A stretch of 64,000 bases of DNA from Beroe forskalii (Eukaryota > Ctenophora > Nuda > Beroida > Beroidae): the NCBI GenBank assembly GCA_011033025.1, contig WFMF01000057.1, forward strand, positions 372,001 to 436,000, given 5' to 3'. Within the stretch, counting starts at the first letter, position 1, and each line of letters starts with the position of its first letter. A program made the translations under genes and the position numbers. Below, in pieces: positions 13,234 to 24,567 of the stretch. The notes below the pieces were generated by a model, which made no database searches, was not told where the DNA came from, and saw only the letters and a program-made list of their open reading frames with translations.

Positions 13234-16200
13234 ATCCTTGGAATGCGGCGTGTATGATAAGTTGTCAGAACACGAGAGACAGCAGATGAACAGCCTGAGC
13301 CTGGTCCAGGGTAACGGAGACAAGTTAATCTACAGCTCCAGCCACAACAGGAGGGTTAACATTAACGTTTGTAAGTTGAAAATTTAACGTCTCATTTCAT
13401 CAATTTAACCCCTACGTTGCAATCAAGGCAACTCATTAAATCAAAACCTCTTTCTTTCGTTCTTTCGTTAGGAATTTTAATGTTAAAACTAGACAACTTT
13501 TAACAACCATAATATTGAACGCGCGACTCACGTATTCAGTAGACCACTAAAATAAATAACTGCCGGCGTTTTGAAAATCATCATAGCTCAAGATAAATCT
13601 GAATCAACAATAAATTCCCCTCTTTCACAGCCGGTAAACTGTTTGAAACAACACTTGAAGCACTGGAGCAGTTTCCACACACGTTGCTAGGCAACCCAGA
13701 CAGGAGACAGGAGTACTATGACGACACACGTGACGAGTACTACTTCAACAGGAATCAGGTCGCATTCGACGCCATACTCTACTTCTATCAGTCAGGTAAG
13801 TGCAAAGCCACCATGCTCTACTTCTACCAGTCAGGTGAGTGCAAAGCCACCATGCTCTACTTCTATCAGTCAGGTGAGTGCAAAGCCACCATACTCTACT
13901 TCTATCAGTCAGGTGAGTGCAAAGCAACCATACTCTACTTCTATCAGTCAGGTGAGTGCAAAGCCACCATACTCTACTTCTATCAGTCAGGTGAGTGCAA
14001 AGCCACCATGCTCTACTTCTATCAGTCAGGTGAGTGCAAAGCCACCATACTCTACTTCTATCAGTCAGGTGAGTGCAAAGCCACCATACTCTACTTCTAT
14101 CAGTCAGGTGAGTGCAAAGCCAACCTGCTCTACTTCTATCAGTCAGGTGAGTGCAAAGCCACCATGCTCAACTTCTATCAGTCAGGTGAGCGCAAAGCCA
14201 CCATATTCTACTTCTATCAGTCAGGTGAGTGCAAAGCCACCATACTCTACTTCTATCAGTCAGGTGAGTGCAAAGCCAACATGCTCTACTTCTATTAGTC
14301 AGGTGAGTGCAAAGCCACCATGCTCAACTTCTATCAGTCAAGTGAGCGCAAAGCCACCATACTCTACTTCTACCATTCAGGTGAGTGCAAAGTCACCATA
14401 CTCTACTTCTATCAGTCAGGTGAGTGCAAAGCCACCATGCTCTACTTCTATCAGTCAGGCAAGTGCAAAGCCAACATACTCTACTTCTATCAGTCAGGTG
14501 AGTGCAAAGTAACCATACTCTACTTCTATCAGTCAGGTGAGTGCAAAGTAACCATACTCTACTTCTACCAGTCAGGTGAGTGCAAAGCCACCATACTCTA
14601 CTTCTATCAGTCAAGTGAGTGCAAAGCCACCATGCTCTACTTCTATCAGTCAGGTAAGTGCAAAGCCACCATACTCTACTTCTATCAGTCAAGTGAGTGC
14701 AAAGCCACCATGCTCTACTTCTATCAGTCAGGTAAGTGCAAAGCCACCATACTCTACTTCTATCAGTCAGGTAAGTGCAAAGCCACCATACTCTACTTCT
14801 ATCAGTCAGGTAAGTGCAAAGCCACCATACTCTACTTGTACCAGTCAGGTAAGTGCAAAGCCACCATACTCTACTTCTACTGCAGTCAGGTGAGTGCAAA
14901 GCCACCATACTCTACTTCTATCAGTCAGGTGAGTGCAAAGCCACCATACTCTACTTCTACCAGTCAGGTGAGTGCAAAGCCACCATACTCTACTTCTATC
15001 AGTCAGGTGAGTGCAAAGCCACCATGCTCTACTTCTATCAGTCAGGTGAGTGCAAAGCCACCATACTCTACTTCTACTGCAGTCAGGTGAGTGCAAAGCC
15101 ACCATACTCTACTTCTATCAGTCAAGTGAGTGCAAAGCCACCATACTCTACTTCTACTGCAGTCAGGTGAGTGCAAAGCCACCAATGTCACCATGATCTA
15201 CGTTTATCAGTCATGTGAGCGATTGTATATTTTTTTGGTGCTTCAGTGGACCCAAACGCATAATATTTAATTTTTACAGGGTGATTGGTCAAAAAAATGC
15301 TTTTTGAAAATTGAACATTTGAACATCCCTATACTATGAAAGCCGCCATGCCCTACTTCTATTAGCCAGGTGCGCGAAGCCACCATGCTCCACCGTCTAT
15401 TTCTGATATCAGACAGGTATTCGGAGATGTTTTATCATCCAGCGACCCAATGTCTTATCGTGAGTAATGACTGTTGACCACTAGGCACTCAGGCAACGCC
15501 TAAATAGTTGACCGTCGAGAAAATGTGCTAAATTATTTAACACTCAATAAGTAAATGTTGGTTAACGAATATTTTGACGCCATGCTCCATTAGCACCAAG
15601 CATATAAGTCAACAGCTCCTGCCCCAAGCATGAATTATGACTGCTCAGTGGTCAATGCTCATAACTCATGTCTATTTAGGTTGTATGAATCGAAACAATA
15701 TAGATTGGGAAAAATAGCACAGCATATTATTTGAACGTCTAAACTACGAGCATAAAAATTGATAAGAATGTCCACGAAGCATTAAGAATAGATGGCAATT
15801 GAATATTCGACGATTCTTAATCAGTATTTTACACTAAATCATAAGACTGTTTTCAAAATGATTGATTGCTGACGTCTAAAAACATGTAACTGGGGTGTTC
15901 CAATTCCAAAAATAAATCAATCATTTATCAAAGTAGTATTGAATTGTCGATTCGTGAACGTCAATGATTTATTTCATTTAGACAGTTTTTTAAAATAGCA
16001 GTTGAAACATAGCTAAGCAGAATAAATAAGTTTCGGCGTCTCGCCTCCCTGTCTGACTGAACCTAAAACTCGGACCAATAGATCAGCTAGAATAATATAA
16101 TATTTATTGATTGCAAAAACAACTGTTTAAACCTTACTGCTATTAATAACTAGAAATAAGAAAGTTTGACAAAGAAGTTTTTGAAAAAGTAAAATGAGAA

Positions 16201-19200
16201 TGGACGATCACGAAAATCGCGTTCACGATCGGAATCTCGAGGTTGCATTCAGGAATCAACTGCTTTTTGAAGTTCACACTTCCACAATAAAACATAATAT
16301 ACTGGATGAAAACTAGAGTGATTAAGATAAAGTATGGATAAGAACTAGATGTCATATCCACAGAAAAATTTATTGGTAAAATTAAATGTAGCAATGAAAA
16401 AGGTTTTATTTTGTGTAACGATACATTGGCATGATGTGGTCGATAGTCTCAAATTCTTGTTCCCAAAAATATTAGGGGTGAACCCACAAGGAGAACTATA
16501 AGCTGAGTGGTATAAGTCTTAGTCTATATGGCGAAAGTTATTGCAAAAGTATTACACAAAATGATTACACCACGGAATGCACAAGTTATGTCGACCTCTT
16601 TCATAACTTATTTCACCCTCTTTCATACTCCAACCTACCATCCCGCAGAGGGGGACATATACCAGCCAGACGGGTTACCGGACACAGTGTTTGAACGGGA
16701 ATTAGCCTTCTTCGATCTGGTGGACAGGACCATCGAGATGGACACTTCAGACACCCCCGAACCCGAAGTGCTCCACTCAGAAGTCGTGAAGTTAGTATTA
16801 AATAAACTGTCTCGTGAAGTTAGTATTAACTAAACTGTCTGAGCGTAAAAGCGTAATGAATTTTTGTGAGGCAAGTATTAATCATAAACTTTCAAGAGGT
16901 TGTGGCCGTCAGGGCGTAAACGGGTGGTTATCAAATGGCTGAGACCATGGAGGAATTTTGTTAAATGATTGAAGCGTCTGGTGATTTATCTACCTAGACA
17001 TGATGAATATCAAGATTTCAGAACAGGCAACAAATTCTCACTGCTGAGTGCTGCGATAAAATTAAATGGCCGGATTACTGTAAACAGTTTCAAATCATCA
17101 AAAAGATAAGAGCAAATAAAAATGATTATACAACAACAACTAAAATAATCCCTCGTTGAACAACAACTAATAAAAACCCTCATCGATTAACCAATAAATA
17201 ATTTCAGGAGTTCACGAGGGGTCTCCAAGTGGCGGGCAGCTCTGTGGGGCTTCGTGGAGTTCCCCAAGAGCTCGATACCTTCCCGAATATGGGCCTCAAC
17301 TAACATGCTCATCATTCTGATAAGTGTAGTAAGTAAAACTACGTACTACATAATATAGTGAGTCGAAACTTATGATGTATTCAGTAAAAGAAATAGTTGA
17401 TTGAAATGCGACTCAATTAAGTTCTTTATATGATTTACATCATCATTCATCACTTCCACTTGATATTAGGTCATATTCGAAAAAATTAACAAAGTTTGAC
17501 GGAAACCCTAACGACAGACATGAGTCACCTAAACATTCCATCGTCAGGTAAATCTAATCTGGGAAAGTTTACCGCGGTACAGAGAAGACACAACGATAGA
17601 AACCTTCTTCATCGTGGACACCATCTGTGTCTCCTACTTCACACTAGACCTCTTCCTTCGAACGGTGAGACTTGTTTATCTGTTTATTGGGATGTTAATT
17701 TCCATATCTCCACGTGCAAACTCAAACATATTTTGATTTTCTTCTTCGTGCCAACTGCCAAAATATGAGTGTGACTTGCTGACTTTATTGTTGAAACCTG
17801 GATTGCCCAAATAATGACTTTGTGCACACCGCGAGAGCGATTTTTTGTTAATTCTACAACTTTCCTTCGAGTTGCTTTATCTTACTATCTTAACTGCTGA
17901 TTCACTTTCTTCCTTATTGCGAAGCTATTACAAAATAGATCCCCTTGAATTCCTGTGCACAATTCATCTCTCAGATCATCAGCACAATTAAATGGGCATT
18001 TTTCGTAATTTCTCCAAATATTCCGGATTGTATTACAAAAAATAAAACACAGGGAAACTTTCCAGATTTCAAGTTTAAGATTAAAATTGTTGAAAGAAAG
18101 GGTCTGGCCTAGCTGGACCTCCAACTACTTATTGCATCCCAGGAAAACGACCTGTTGGCTATGATCTTATGATTCAAAGATTTCCTAAATTCTTCGCTTA
18201 GGGCTTAAGCCTATAAGTATAAGTAATGTCTATATCCACGTTACATAAAATTCTGTACATCTTATGGCCTGATTAACACTCTAAGGACTGTAGATTGAAC
18301 CTTTATTGACTCTGGCGAATCTAAGTAATCGTCTAATTCCTCAGTTAAGTACGCCAACTGTGTGCAGCTTTATCAAGAACGTGCTGAACTGGTTTGACCT
18401 GCTGGCCATCATACCTTTCTACGTGGAATTGATTGTCGGCAGAGAAAACGCCTCAGGTAATTTAAGGTTTCCTCACGTTTCACGCGCGTATCATGCATTT
18501 TTATATCGATTAATATTCGTTCACTTTACAATAAAGCAATTGACTCTTGATGCTATAAAAATAGGTCATCATTTCGATACATATTGTGCATTTCAAAATC
18601 GGCTTCGCCTCGTCTTATATGCTCTAATATTCATCTCAATAGCTATATGATATACGTGACTACAGCCCGTTCAGTAGCGAGTTGTACCTATGAAAGTTAC
18701 TTTACGCGTACCTAGACCTATCTCATGTTTGCTGATTAATGGTAATTGTTCTGCTGCCTTGTACAGAAAGAATTGACGAAGAAAACCCAAATTTTTCTCT
18801 CCACATATCAGAAAAACAGTTCGCCAGGAAATGTGCATATTTCGACTGTTAAACATAAGCTTACGCATATAATATATATCTATATTATGCCGAATAAATA
18901 TTAGTTCTCTGACAGTTCGGAGAAATCTTTCAATGAGAAAACAGCTGCTACAGAGCTCTGGAGTGATGAACTTTCGGTATTCACAAGTTTAAAAAATGTA
19001 AACCATGAAGTTCAACACGAGCTTAGCGTGGCTGTATGGTTTTTCGTTGCGGTGCATGAAAAAAGGCTGTTCTTATAACAAGGAATATGAAAACAGCTCT
19101 ACTTGCAACGCCTTGAGAATTCCTTAAACGGCATGTAATGCAATATGCAAATATTTATCGCAGGTTTGGCAGCATTCAGGATCCTTCGACTTTTCAGAAT

Positions 19201-20227
19201 CACAAGGCTTTTCAAACTTATTCGTCACTCATCCAGAATGATGCTAATGATGGAGGTTAGTTGAGAATAGTTTTTGAAAATCAGAGCGAAATAGATGTAT
19301 AAGTGGTTGATTCCTGTCAATAATTCATTTTGAATTTCGATATGATCACCGTACTCCATTTACAATCTTAGTGGCAAAAAGACTTGTCTTACATCAAAAA
19401 TTTGTCTTACAGCAAAATTTGTCTTTCGACGAAAATAATCTTTCGGCAAAAATTAAAATGCAAACAACACCCCAAATTAAAATGCAAAAATCTAAGATGA
19501 AAACCACACCCCAGGTTGTAAGTAACTGTTTGTCGGAACTGGTGATGCTGTTCCTCACGTGGGTAATGGGGACACTCATATTCGGGACTATCATGTTTTA
19601 TGTGGAGGAATCACCCGGCTCAGACTTCAAAAGGTTCGTACTCGAGGCAGTGGCTGGTTTTAGGGTGCCTATTATTTCGAATAGTTTCTGTCTATAGTCA
19701 TGATATTTTGTAGTCAATGTAGCAAATGGATAATTTTCTTGAATAGAATGAACTATGCTATTAGATAAAAAAATGTCTGACAATGTCTTTTAAAAAGTAC
19801 CTACAGCAAGCAGGGCTATATCGAAAACTGCACTCATTATTATGGAGTCAGCAGGCTGGCAACTTGCCAGTGGCAAGAAGACAACCAAATGACACCCACT
19901 CCCTACATTATTCTGAGACATTCATGAGCAATTGAATGTCTGAAATGCAATGACCTCCCCTTCTATTCCAGCATATTACACGCGTGTTGGTGGGCAGCGG
20001 TTACCATGACGACAGTCGGCTACGGCGACCTGTCACCCACCACGCCCCTCGGCCAAGTCATCGGCTCCATCATCCTCTTCCTCTCCATGATCTACATCGC
20101 CCTGCCCATGACTCTTATCGTTAGCAAGTTCAGTTCCACCCTCGGGGCGCACCAGGACAAATTGGACGAAAAACGGCGCAAGTATAAGAAAATGCCGAGC
20201 AAAGAGAAGAACAACGTGTTTTCATAG
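13234..20227 (+). CDS. Shaker-superfamily voltage-gated K+ channel subunit (Kv1-like), ten coding exons
   Basis: This is a pore-forming or modifying subunit of a tetrameric plasma-membrane K+ channel. Coding exons are 13234-13370, 13631-13795, 16649-16790, 17208-17328, 17470-17547, 17583-17664, 18345-18456, 19164-19255, 19515-19633 and 19972-20227 (TAG). All junctions are GT-AG. Counting from the in-exon ATG at 13286 gives about 416 residues. The frame is open upstream to the acceptor at 13233, so an earlier exon may hold the true start. In order: T1 tetramerisation domain ([18 protein letters not shown], then [10 protein letters not shown]), S1 (about 140-170), S2 (197-224, [17 protein letters not shown]), S3 (225-261), S4 about 265-285 ([19 protein letters not shown], a basic residue every third position), S5 (293-331), the filter TTVGYGD (about 346-352), S6 and a short Lys-rich tail. 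Two oddities stand out. S6 reads [12 protein letters not shown], so the second Pro of the usual PxP hinge is missing, as in silent/modifier Kv subunits. Exon 5 fits its neighbours only if one base of an A6 run (near 17480) is ignored, and the next intron would be only 35 bp. Family assignment is firm; Kv1 versus silent subtype is inference. Confidence 0.93.
13770..15195 (+). repeat. 39-bp minisatellite built from an exon end plus its 5' splice site (about 36 copies)
   Basis: The unit holds the last coding bases of the T1 exon (CTCTACTTCTATCAGTCAG), a consensus donor (GTGAGT or GTAAGT) and GCAAAGCCACCAT. About 36 head-to-tail copies follow the first donor at 13795/13796. At 39 bp each, the unit keeps the Kv frame and encodes 13 residues ([13 protein letters not shown]). 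In the Kv frame the first 13 donors can be reached without a stop; the 14th copy carries TAG (about 14296). Three later copies (near 14880, 15075 and 15155) have two extra bases, giving CTACTGCAG. Decayed copies lie at 15190-15220 and 15340-15380. Each copy could act as an alternative donor adding 13 residues within T1; whether any but the first is used is not visible. Confidence 0.95.
15200..16648 (+). other. Remainder of Kv intron 2
   Basis: AT-rich intron between the donor array and the exon at 16649, with decayed 39-bp units at its start. The acceptor is CCCGCAG at 16642-16648. No other element recognised. Confidence 0.6.
16786..16848 (+). repeat. Tandem duplication of the Kv exon 3 donor
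   Basis: TCGTGAAGTTAGTATTAA is present twice, 28 bp apart, at the end of exon 3. The first GAA/GTTAGT (after 16790) gives the correct phase 2 junction to S1. The second is out of frame by one base and would shift the S1 reading. Confidence 0.75.
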
Positions 20228-20836
20228 CGCGGGAGGAGAGAGAAAGACAGATATGTGTTGAATGCGTATGCCAATGAAAAGTGAAGCATGGAGTGAAGAT
20301 GATAATGTAAGGTCAATTAGATCTAATATTATGGCATGTTCATGAAGGAAATAATACGCCAAACAAATGAATTCATGAAACACCCAAACGAATTGCGAGG
20401 AGCAGAGATGAAGGAATTGAATATATGATTCCACGGTAAACAGAGAATTGAAGAGTCCAGAAAACTCCAGATGTTGAACAGTTTTAGAAGTATTAGGGTC
20501 CCAATAATGGAAAGTCGTTCTAATATGGTAGAATATTCTAAAGCCTGGTTAGGATGATGATCATTGATATTGAATAGTTTAATGATTATATGGAAAATTA
20601 AAATGTGAATATGCAATATATAATTTGACTTCGAAAACAAAAAAATTGACAAGTCTGAGCTACATTCACTCCAGAAATTTGTTCAAAACACGAAACTTCT
20701 TTGTCATAAAAATAAGAATTTAAAAAGATGATCATCAATGATTATAACAAAAGTTTGATAATCATACTGATCAGAAAAGCAATTATTAAAATTAATCAAA
20801 GCAGAAAACAGTTCAAAAACACCAATAGCTGGCGGC
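20228..20836 (+). other. 3' region of the Kv gene
   Basis: AT-rich sequence after the stop codon, presumably 3' untranslated sequence and flank. I found no convincing polyadenylation signal close to the stop. Confidence 0.4.
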
Positions 20837-21186
20837 CCAGGATGTTAAATACGTGAAAAAATCGCGAAAAAGTACGGCGTACTAGCCTCTGAAGAAAAAT
20901 ACGCGTATTTTTTCTTACAATACGTGGCTTAGAAATCTAAACACGGAGTCTGAATAAGGGTTGTTAAATACGTGAAAAAGTACGCGCGCATGCGCTACCG
21001 AATACAATAAAACGATGGTATCGTAAACATTTAGAGTGCGCGCGCGACCTATATATGACAATAGTTGTAAATTAGAAATTAAGCAAAGTTTAAAATTTGA
21101 AGGAGAAAAAAGTACAGCAATTTCTGCCAAAAAATACGTATTGTATTTTTTGCCGTATTTTTAAAAAATACGTATTTAACAACCTT
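20837..21186. mobile_element. 350-bp non-autonomous DNA transposon (MITE), 9-bp target duplication
   Basis: The ends CCAGGATGTTAAATACGT and ACGTATTTAACAACCTT are inverted. They are flanked by the direct repeat GCTGGCGGC (20828-20836 and 21187-21195). A third copy of the end motif (GGTTGTTAAATACGTGAAAA) lies inside at about 20960. No coding capacity. The 9-bp duplication suggests a MULE-type family. Confidence 0.82.
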
Positions 21187-21334
21187 GCTGGCGGCATAAT
21201 ATTTTGGCCTTTTCTAGTTTCTACGAGGCAATCATCATTCATCACAAATGTTTTGATTATCGCATAAGATTACATTAAAATTAAGATTATATTAATACAG
21301 ATAATTCTAATCAGTTTGATCCTGTACCAAAGTG

Positions 21335-21491
21335 AGGGGGCACGGAGCTGCAGTTGTACACTCGCTGACACACACCTAAAGTTTCATTTAAATATTACTA
21401 CCTACAAAGATTGTAAAGTTGTAAGTAGTGGCAGTAGTAGTAATTAAATGAAACTTTGAGTTGAGTGAGACACACTAACAGCGGTGCCTTG
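21335..21491. repeat. Imperfect palindrome, probable MITE
   Basis: AAAGTTTCATTTAA and TTAAATGAAACTTT form inverted arms with further paired blocks (CACTCGCTGACACAC against GAGTGAGACACAC, and GGGCAC against GTGCC). The ends are not precisely defined. Confidence 0.45.
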
Positions 21492-21499
21492 ACTACGCG

Positions 21500-22756
21500 G
21501 ATTGCTATATAGGCTGTTGTTTTGTTGAGGACTCTATATATGACGTGCAATACGGTATATAATAATGGTGTAACTCGACTGTATGTTCTCGTTTTAAATT
21601 ATTAATAGGGCGGTGAAAATGATCATAAATATGCAATGTGGAAAAATAACGAAAAAACTAGGACGTTATTGATCGTTAATCAATAAAAGTTTTCCTAAAT
21701 CGAACGCATATTCTAACGTGAGCTGATAATTTGTTAAGAATGGATGTGTATACTGTATATTTAAGTCGAGATTCAGTATGATTTTGTATGAATGTATGAT
21801 GTTTCGAAAGAAAAATTCGTTTAAAAGAGGAAAGGAATAGTTTCATATTCGTTATTGTCTTGCTGTAATCAATTAGTCTTTATACCTAATCCCAAAAACT
21901 GGAACAATGGGACGAAACTTGAACAGATGTCGAATAAATTTGAAACTGAACGTGGAAATTTAGTTCAAGAGAGAAATCAAGGTGCTTGTATACTAAAGCA
22001 GCATGCAAGAAATTCCATTTAATTTATTTCAAATTTTCACACGCCTTGTGATTAGAGAAAAATACCTCCTTTTCCCTGTTTTTTTATAACCTGCTTTTTT
22101 GGGAAACATCTGAACAGAGTTTTCGGCCCATTGACTTCTATATTGATTCAATCAGTCACTCAAACTAGGCTCACTGTATCACTACAAGTCACTGTGCGGG
22201 ATGAAGTTAACGTGATGTTGCCGGAATAGCCGTCAATGCTTATATTATGACATTCAAATATTCTTTGCTTGAGTGCGGCTTAATTTAAGTAGTGAAACAG
22301 TAGCGCGCCCGCATGTCCACAACGTGACTCATTTCATGCCCCATGGGGCATTGACCCCCACCAATGGCAATAGAATGTTATTGTCAAAGTCAAACGTACG
22401 ATCCATTTTCCACTCCAATATGTGTTCGCTGCGGCCAATTTAATTATCATTATGAGCATTCGTGCTATACTTTCATATTTGCGTTCATCATGCATAGAAT
22501 CAGTAGTATTTGATTTATAACGTTCATTCTTGCAAACATTTATCATTAGGTACGCTACACGAAGGATTGGTATGAGAAGTTCATGCAGATGTTGAGATCA
22601 TAATATTGTGGATGAACTTTTCACGACATCATCATGGAGACCTTGTGTTGTAATCGAGTTTGGTCGCTTGGTTTTGTTGCAACAAAGTAATTGATGGGAT
22701 ATTCCGGAAATTATCGAAAATGATCCCTGCTTGATATAATAGTATAATCGACCTTA
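21500..22756. other. No recognised gene
   Basis: AT-rich sequence between two small DNA elements; nothing recognised on either strand. Confidence 0.4.
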
Positions 22757-23203
22757 GGGATCGTTCACATATTACGTAATCACCTAGGGGGAGGGGGGAG
22801 TTTTCAAATGATTTCGTTTGATTACGGGGAGGGGTTTAGTGGTTGATTACGTAATCAAAATTTACAATTTTGACATTTTTTGCCACAATTTCTCGGTATT
22901 TTTAGCAAAATTTTCAGAAAACCAACTCAATAGCACCAATTTTCAGCACCATTTTTTAAAACTTACCTCAATATTTTCATAAATTTCTCCAAAGTTGAAA
23001 CATAATCAATTTTAAAATATTTACATTTTCAATTTTCTTTATTTTCTACTCAAATAGTCAAATAGGTGGGGGGGGGGTTAAGCCATGATTACGTAAAATT
23101 CTCCTCAAGAGAGGGGGGTTGGGCTTTGATTACGTTGGATTACGAGGGAGAGGGAGGGGGTTGAAAATGGCCAAAATCGATTACGTAATATGTGAACGAT
23201 CTC
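22757..23203. mobile_element. 447-bp Harbinger-type MITE
   Basis: The inverted ends GRGATCGTTCACATATTACG are flanked by TTA on both sides (22754-22756 and 23204-23206), which fits the 3-bp TWA duplication of PIF/Harbinger elements. The interior is low-complexity with runs of G and no coding frame. A short related piece (ACGTGATCACCTAGGGGGG) lies in the GPCR gene near 49445. Confidence 0.8.
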
Positions 23204-23209
23204 TTATCA

Positions 23210-24490
23210 AAATGACATCGTAAATTGTGGCATTCCCACGCCAAATCTTTTTGCTCACCGTGCGGGAAGGCAACACTTCACATTTGAGACAGAAACTGCT
23301 GACTAAAGGGCAGCTGGCTATAGCTTGTTGCTAAAAATAACATATAATTTTAACTTTTATATAAAGCAAATAACTAACATTTCAAGTTGCAACTAAGGGA
23401 AATTTAGTCCAATTGGAACTCGCCTGGAAGGACTTAAGACACTTATATCATTTTTCAATTCTGGCCATCATTTAATTTAAGTCAGAGTCATTAACGAGCT
23501 ACACCCTATGAAATGTGTCCTTGAAGGTGAACTACCAAGGTTAGCTTGGCACGTTTAATTAACTGATTGAAAAAGTGAAATATTGTTACTTTGTATTTGA
23601 GAGTTATAATATTTAGCTTCAGCGTAGTTATAGTGTATTTAACATTTTGACCGGGACTTGATTCATATGATAATCCTAGCTTTCATGCGGCAGCAATATT
23701 AATGTCGACGGCGAATTAGTTCACCCACAGGTCCATTTGACATTAGCCAATAAGCGCGCGAGTTGACTTCAAACTCGTTCGCTGATTGGTGAATGTCTTG
23801 TCAATTTTGTGATCCTTAGGGTTAAGCTAGGCCGTCGAGTATTTAAGCTGTCTGATTACATGAACCCCCTAATAATATAGACACTTTGGACGCATACGGG
23901 CTATACGTGAATAAGACTCATCGAACCTTTTAGTTGGACAGTAAGTACTCGGAGTATGGAGTAATATAATGACAACACTCGCGTCAAGGAGGTCAGCTTT
24001 GTGTGTCTTTTCCGTGCAGACAAAGCAATCTTCCGTGACAGCTTATTAAGCCATCAATGCGTGTATACTGTATGCGGACCGTATTGTTACTTATGTTCGC
24101 GTTACTCACGGGGGAATTTATAAAGGTATTTTCTAAAGGTGCACCTGCTTAGTACTTAGATGTATTTTCGACTTGAGCTGTTGAGTAGCAGCTTTCATTT
24201 GCGTATATTGACCGGTATAGATCTGTTTGCCACTTCGTAGGATGTTACCCTACCCTCGCGCGCGGCGCAACGTTCCACATTTGGACGTCACTTTGCGCTC
24301 TTGATAGCCATCCAGTCAGAAGAAATCGACGGGCAACGTCCGTCGATTTGCCACTTTGTCCAGGCGCCAGTCTAGTCTGATGCAGGTCTAGCGCCGGTTT
24401 AATGCAGGTTTTGATGCGGATCTATGTCCAACAAAAGAGTTGAAATTCAATGATCATGTGATCTGGAAAATAAAGTGTTAAATACCATTG
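23210..24490. other. No recognised gene
   Basis: AT-rich flank between the Harbinger-type MITE and the large MULE. No motif, RNA gene or element end recognised. Confidence 0.4.
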
Positions 24491-24499
24491 CCGCCATTT

Positions 24500-24567
24500 G
24501 ATAGGGGGGGGGGGGTAAGGCAAACTTTGGCAAACTATGGCAAACTTTGGCAAACACTTTATTTGGC
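24500..24567. repeat. Left half of a GGCAAACTTT palindrome split by the MULE
   Basis: Tandem GGCAAACTTTGGCAAAC motifs after a G run. The matching right half (AAAAAAAGTGGAAGC, then TTTGCCAAAGTTTGCC) is at 33095-33160. An unsplit relative is at 36926-37072. The large element therefore landed inside an older small palindromic element. Confidence 0.7.

Noticed and set aside
14393-15105. Minus-strand frames of up to 171 codons with [12 protein letters not shown] repeats
   Set aside because: Antisense of the 39-bp array in the Kv gene; the period keeps several frames open.
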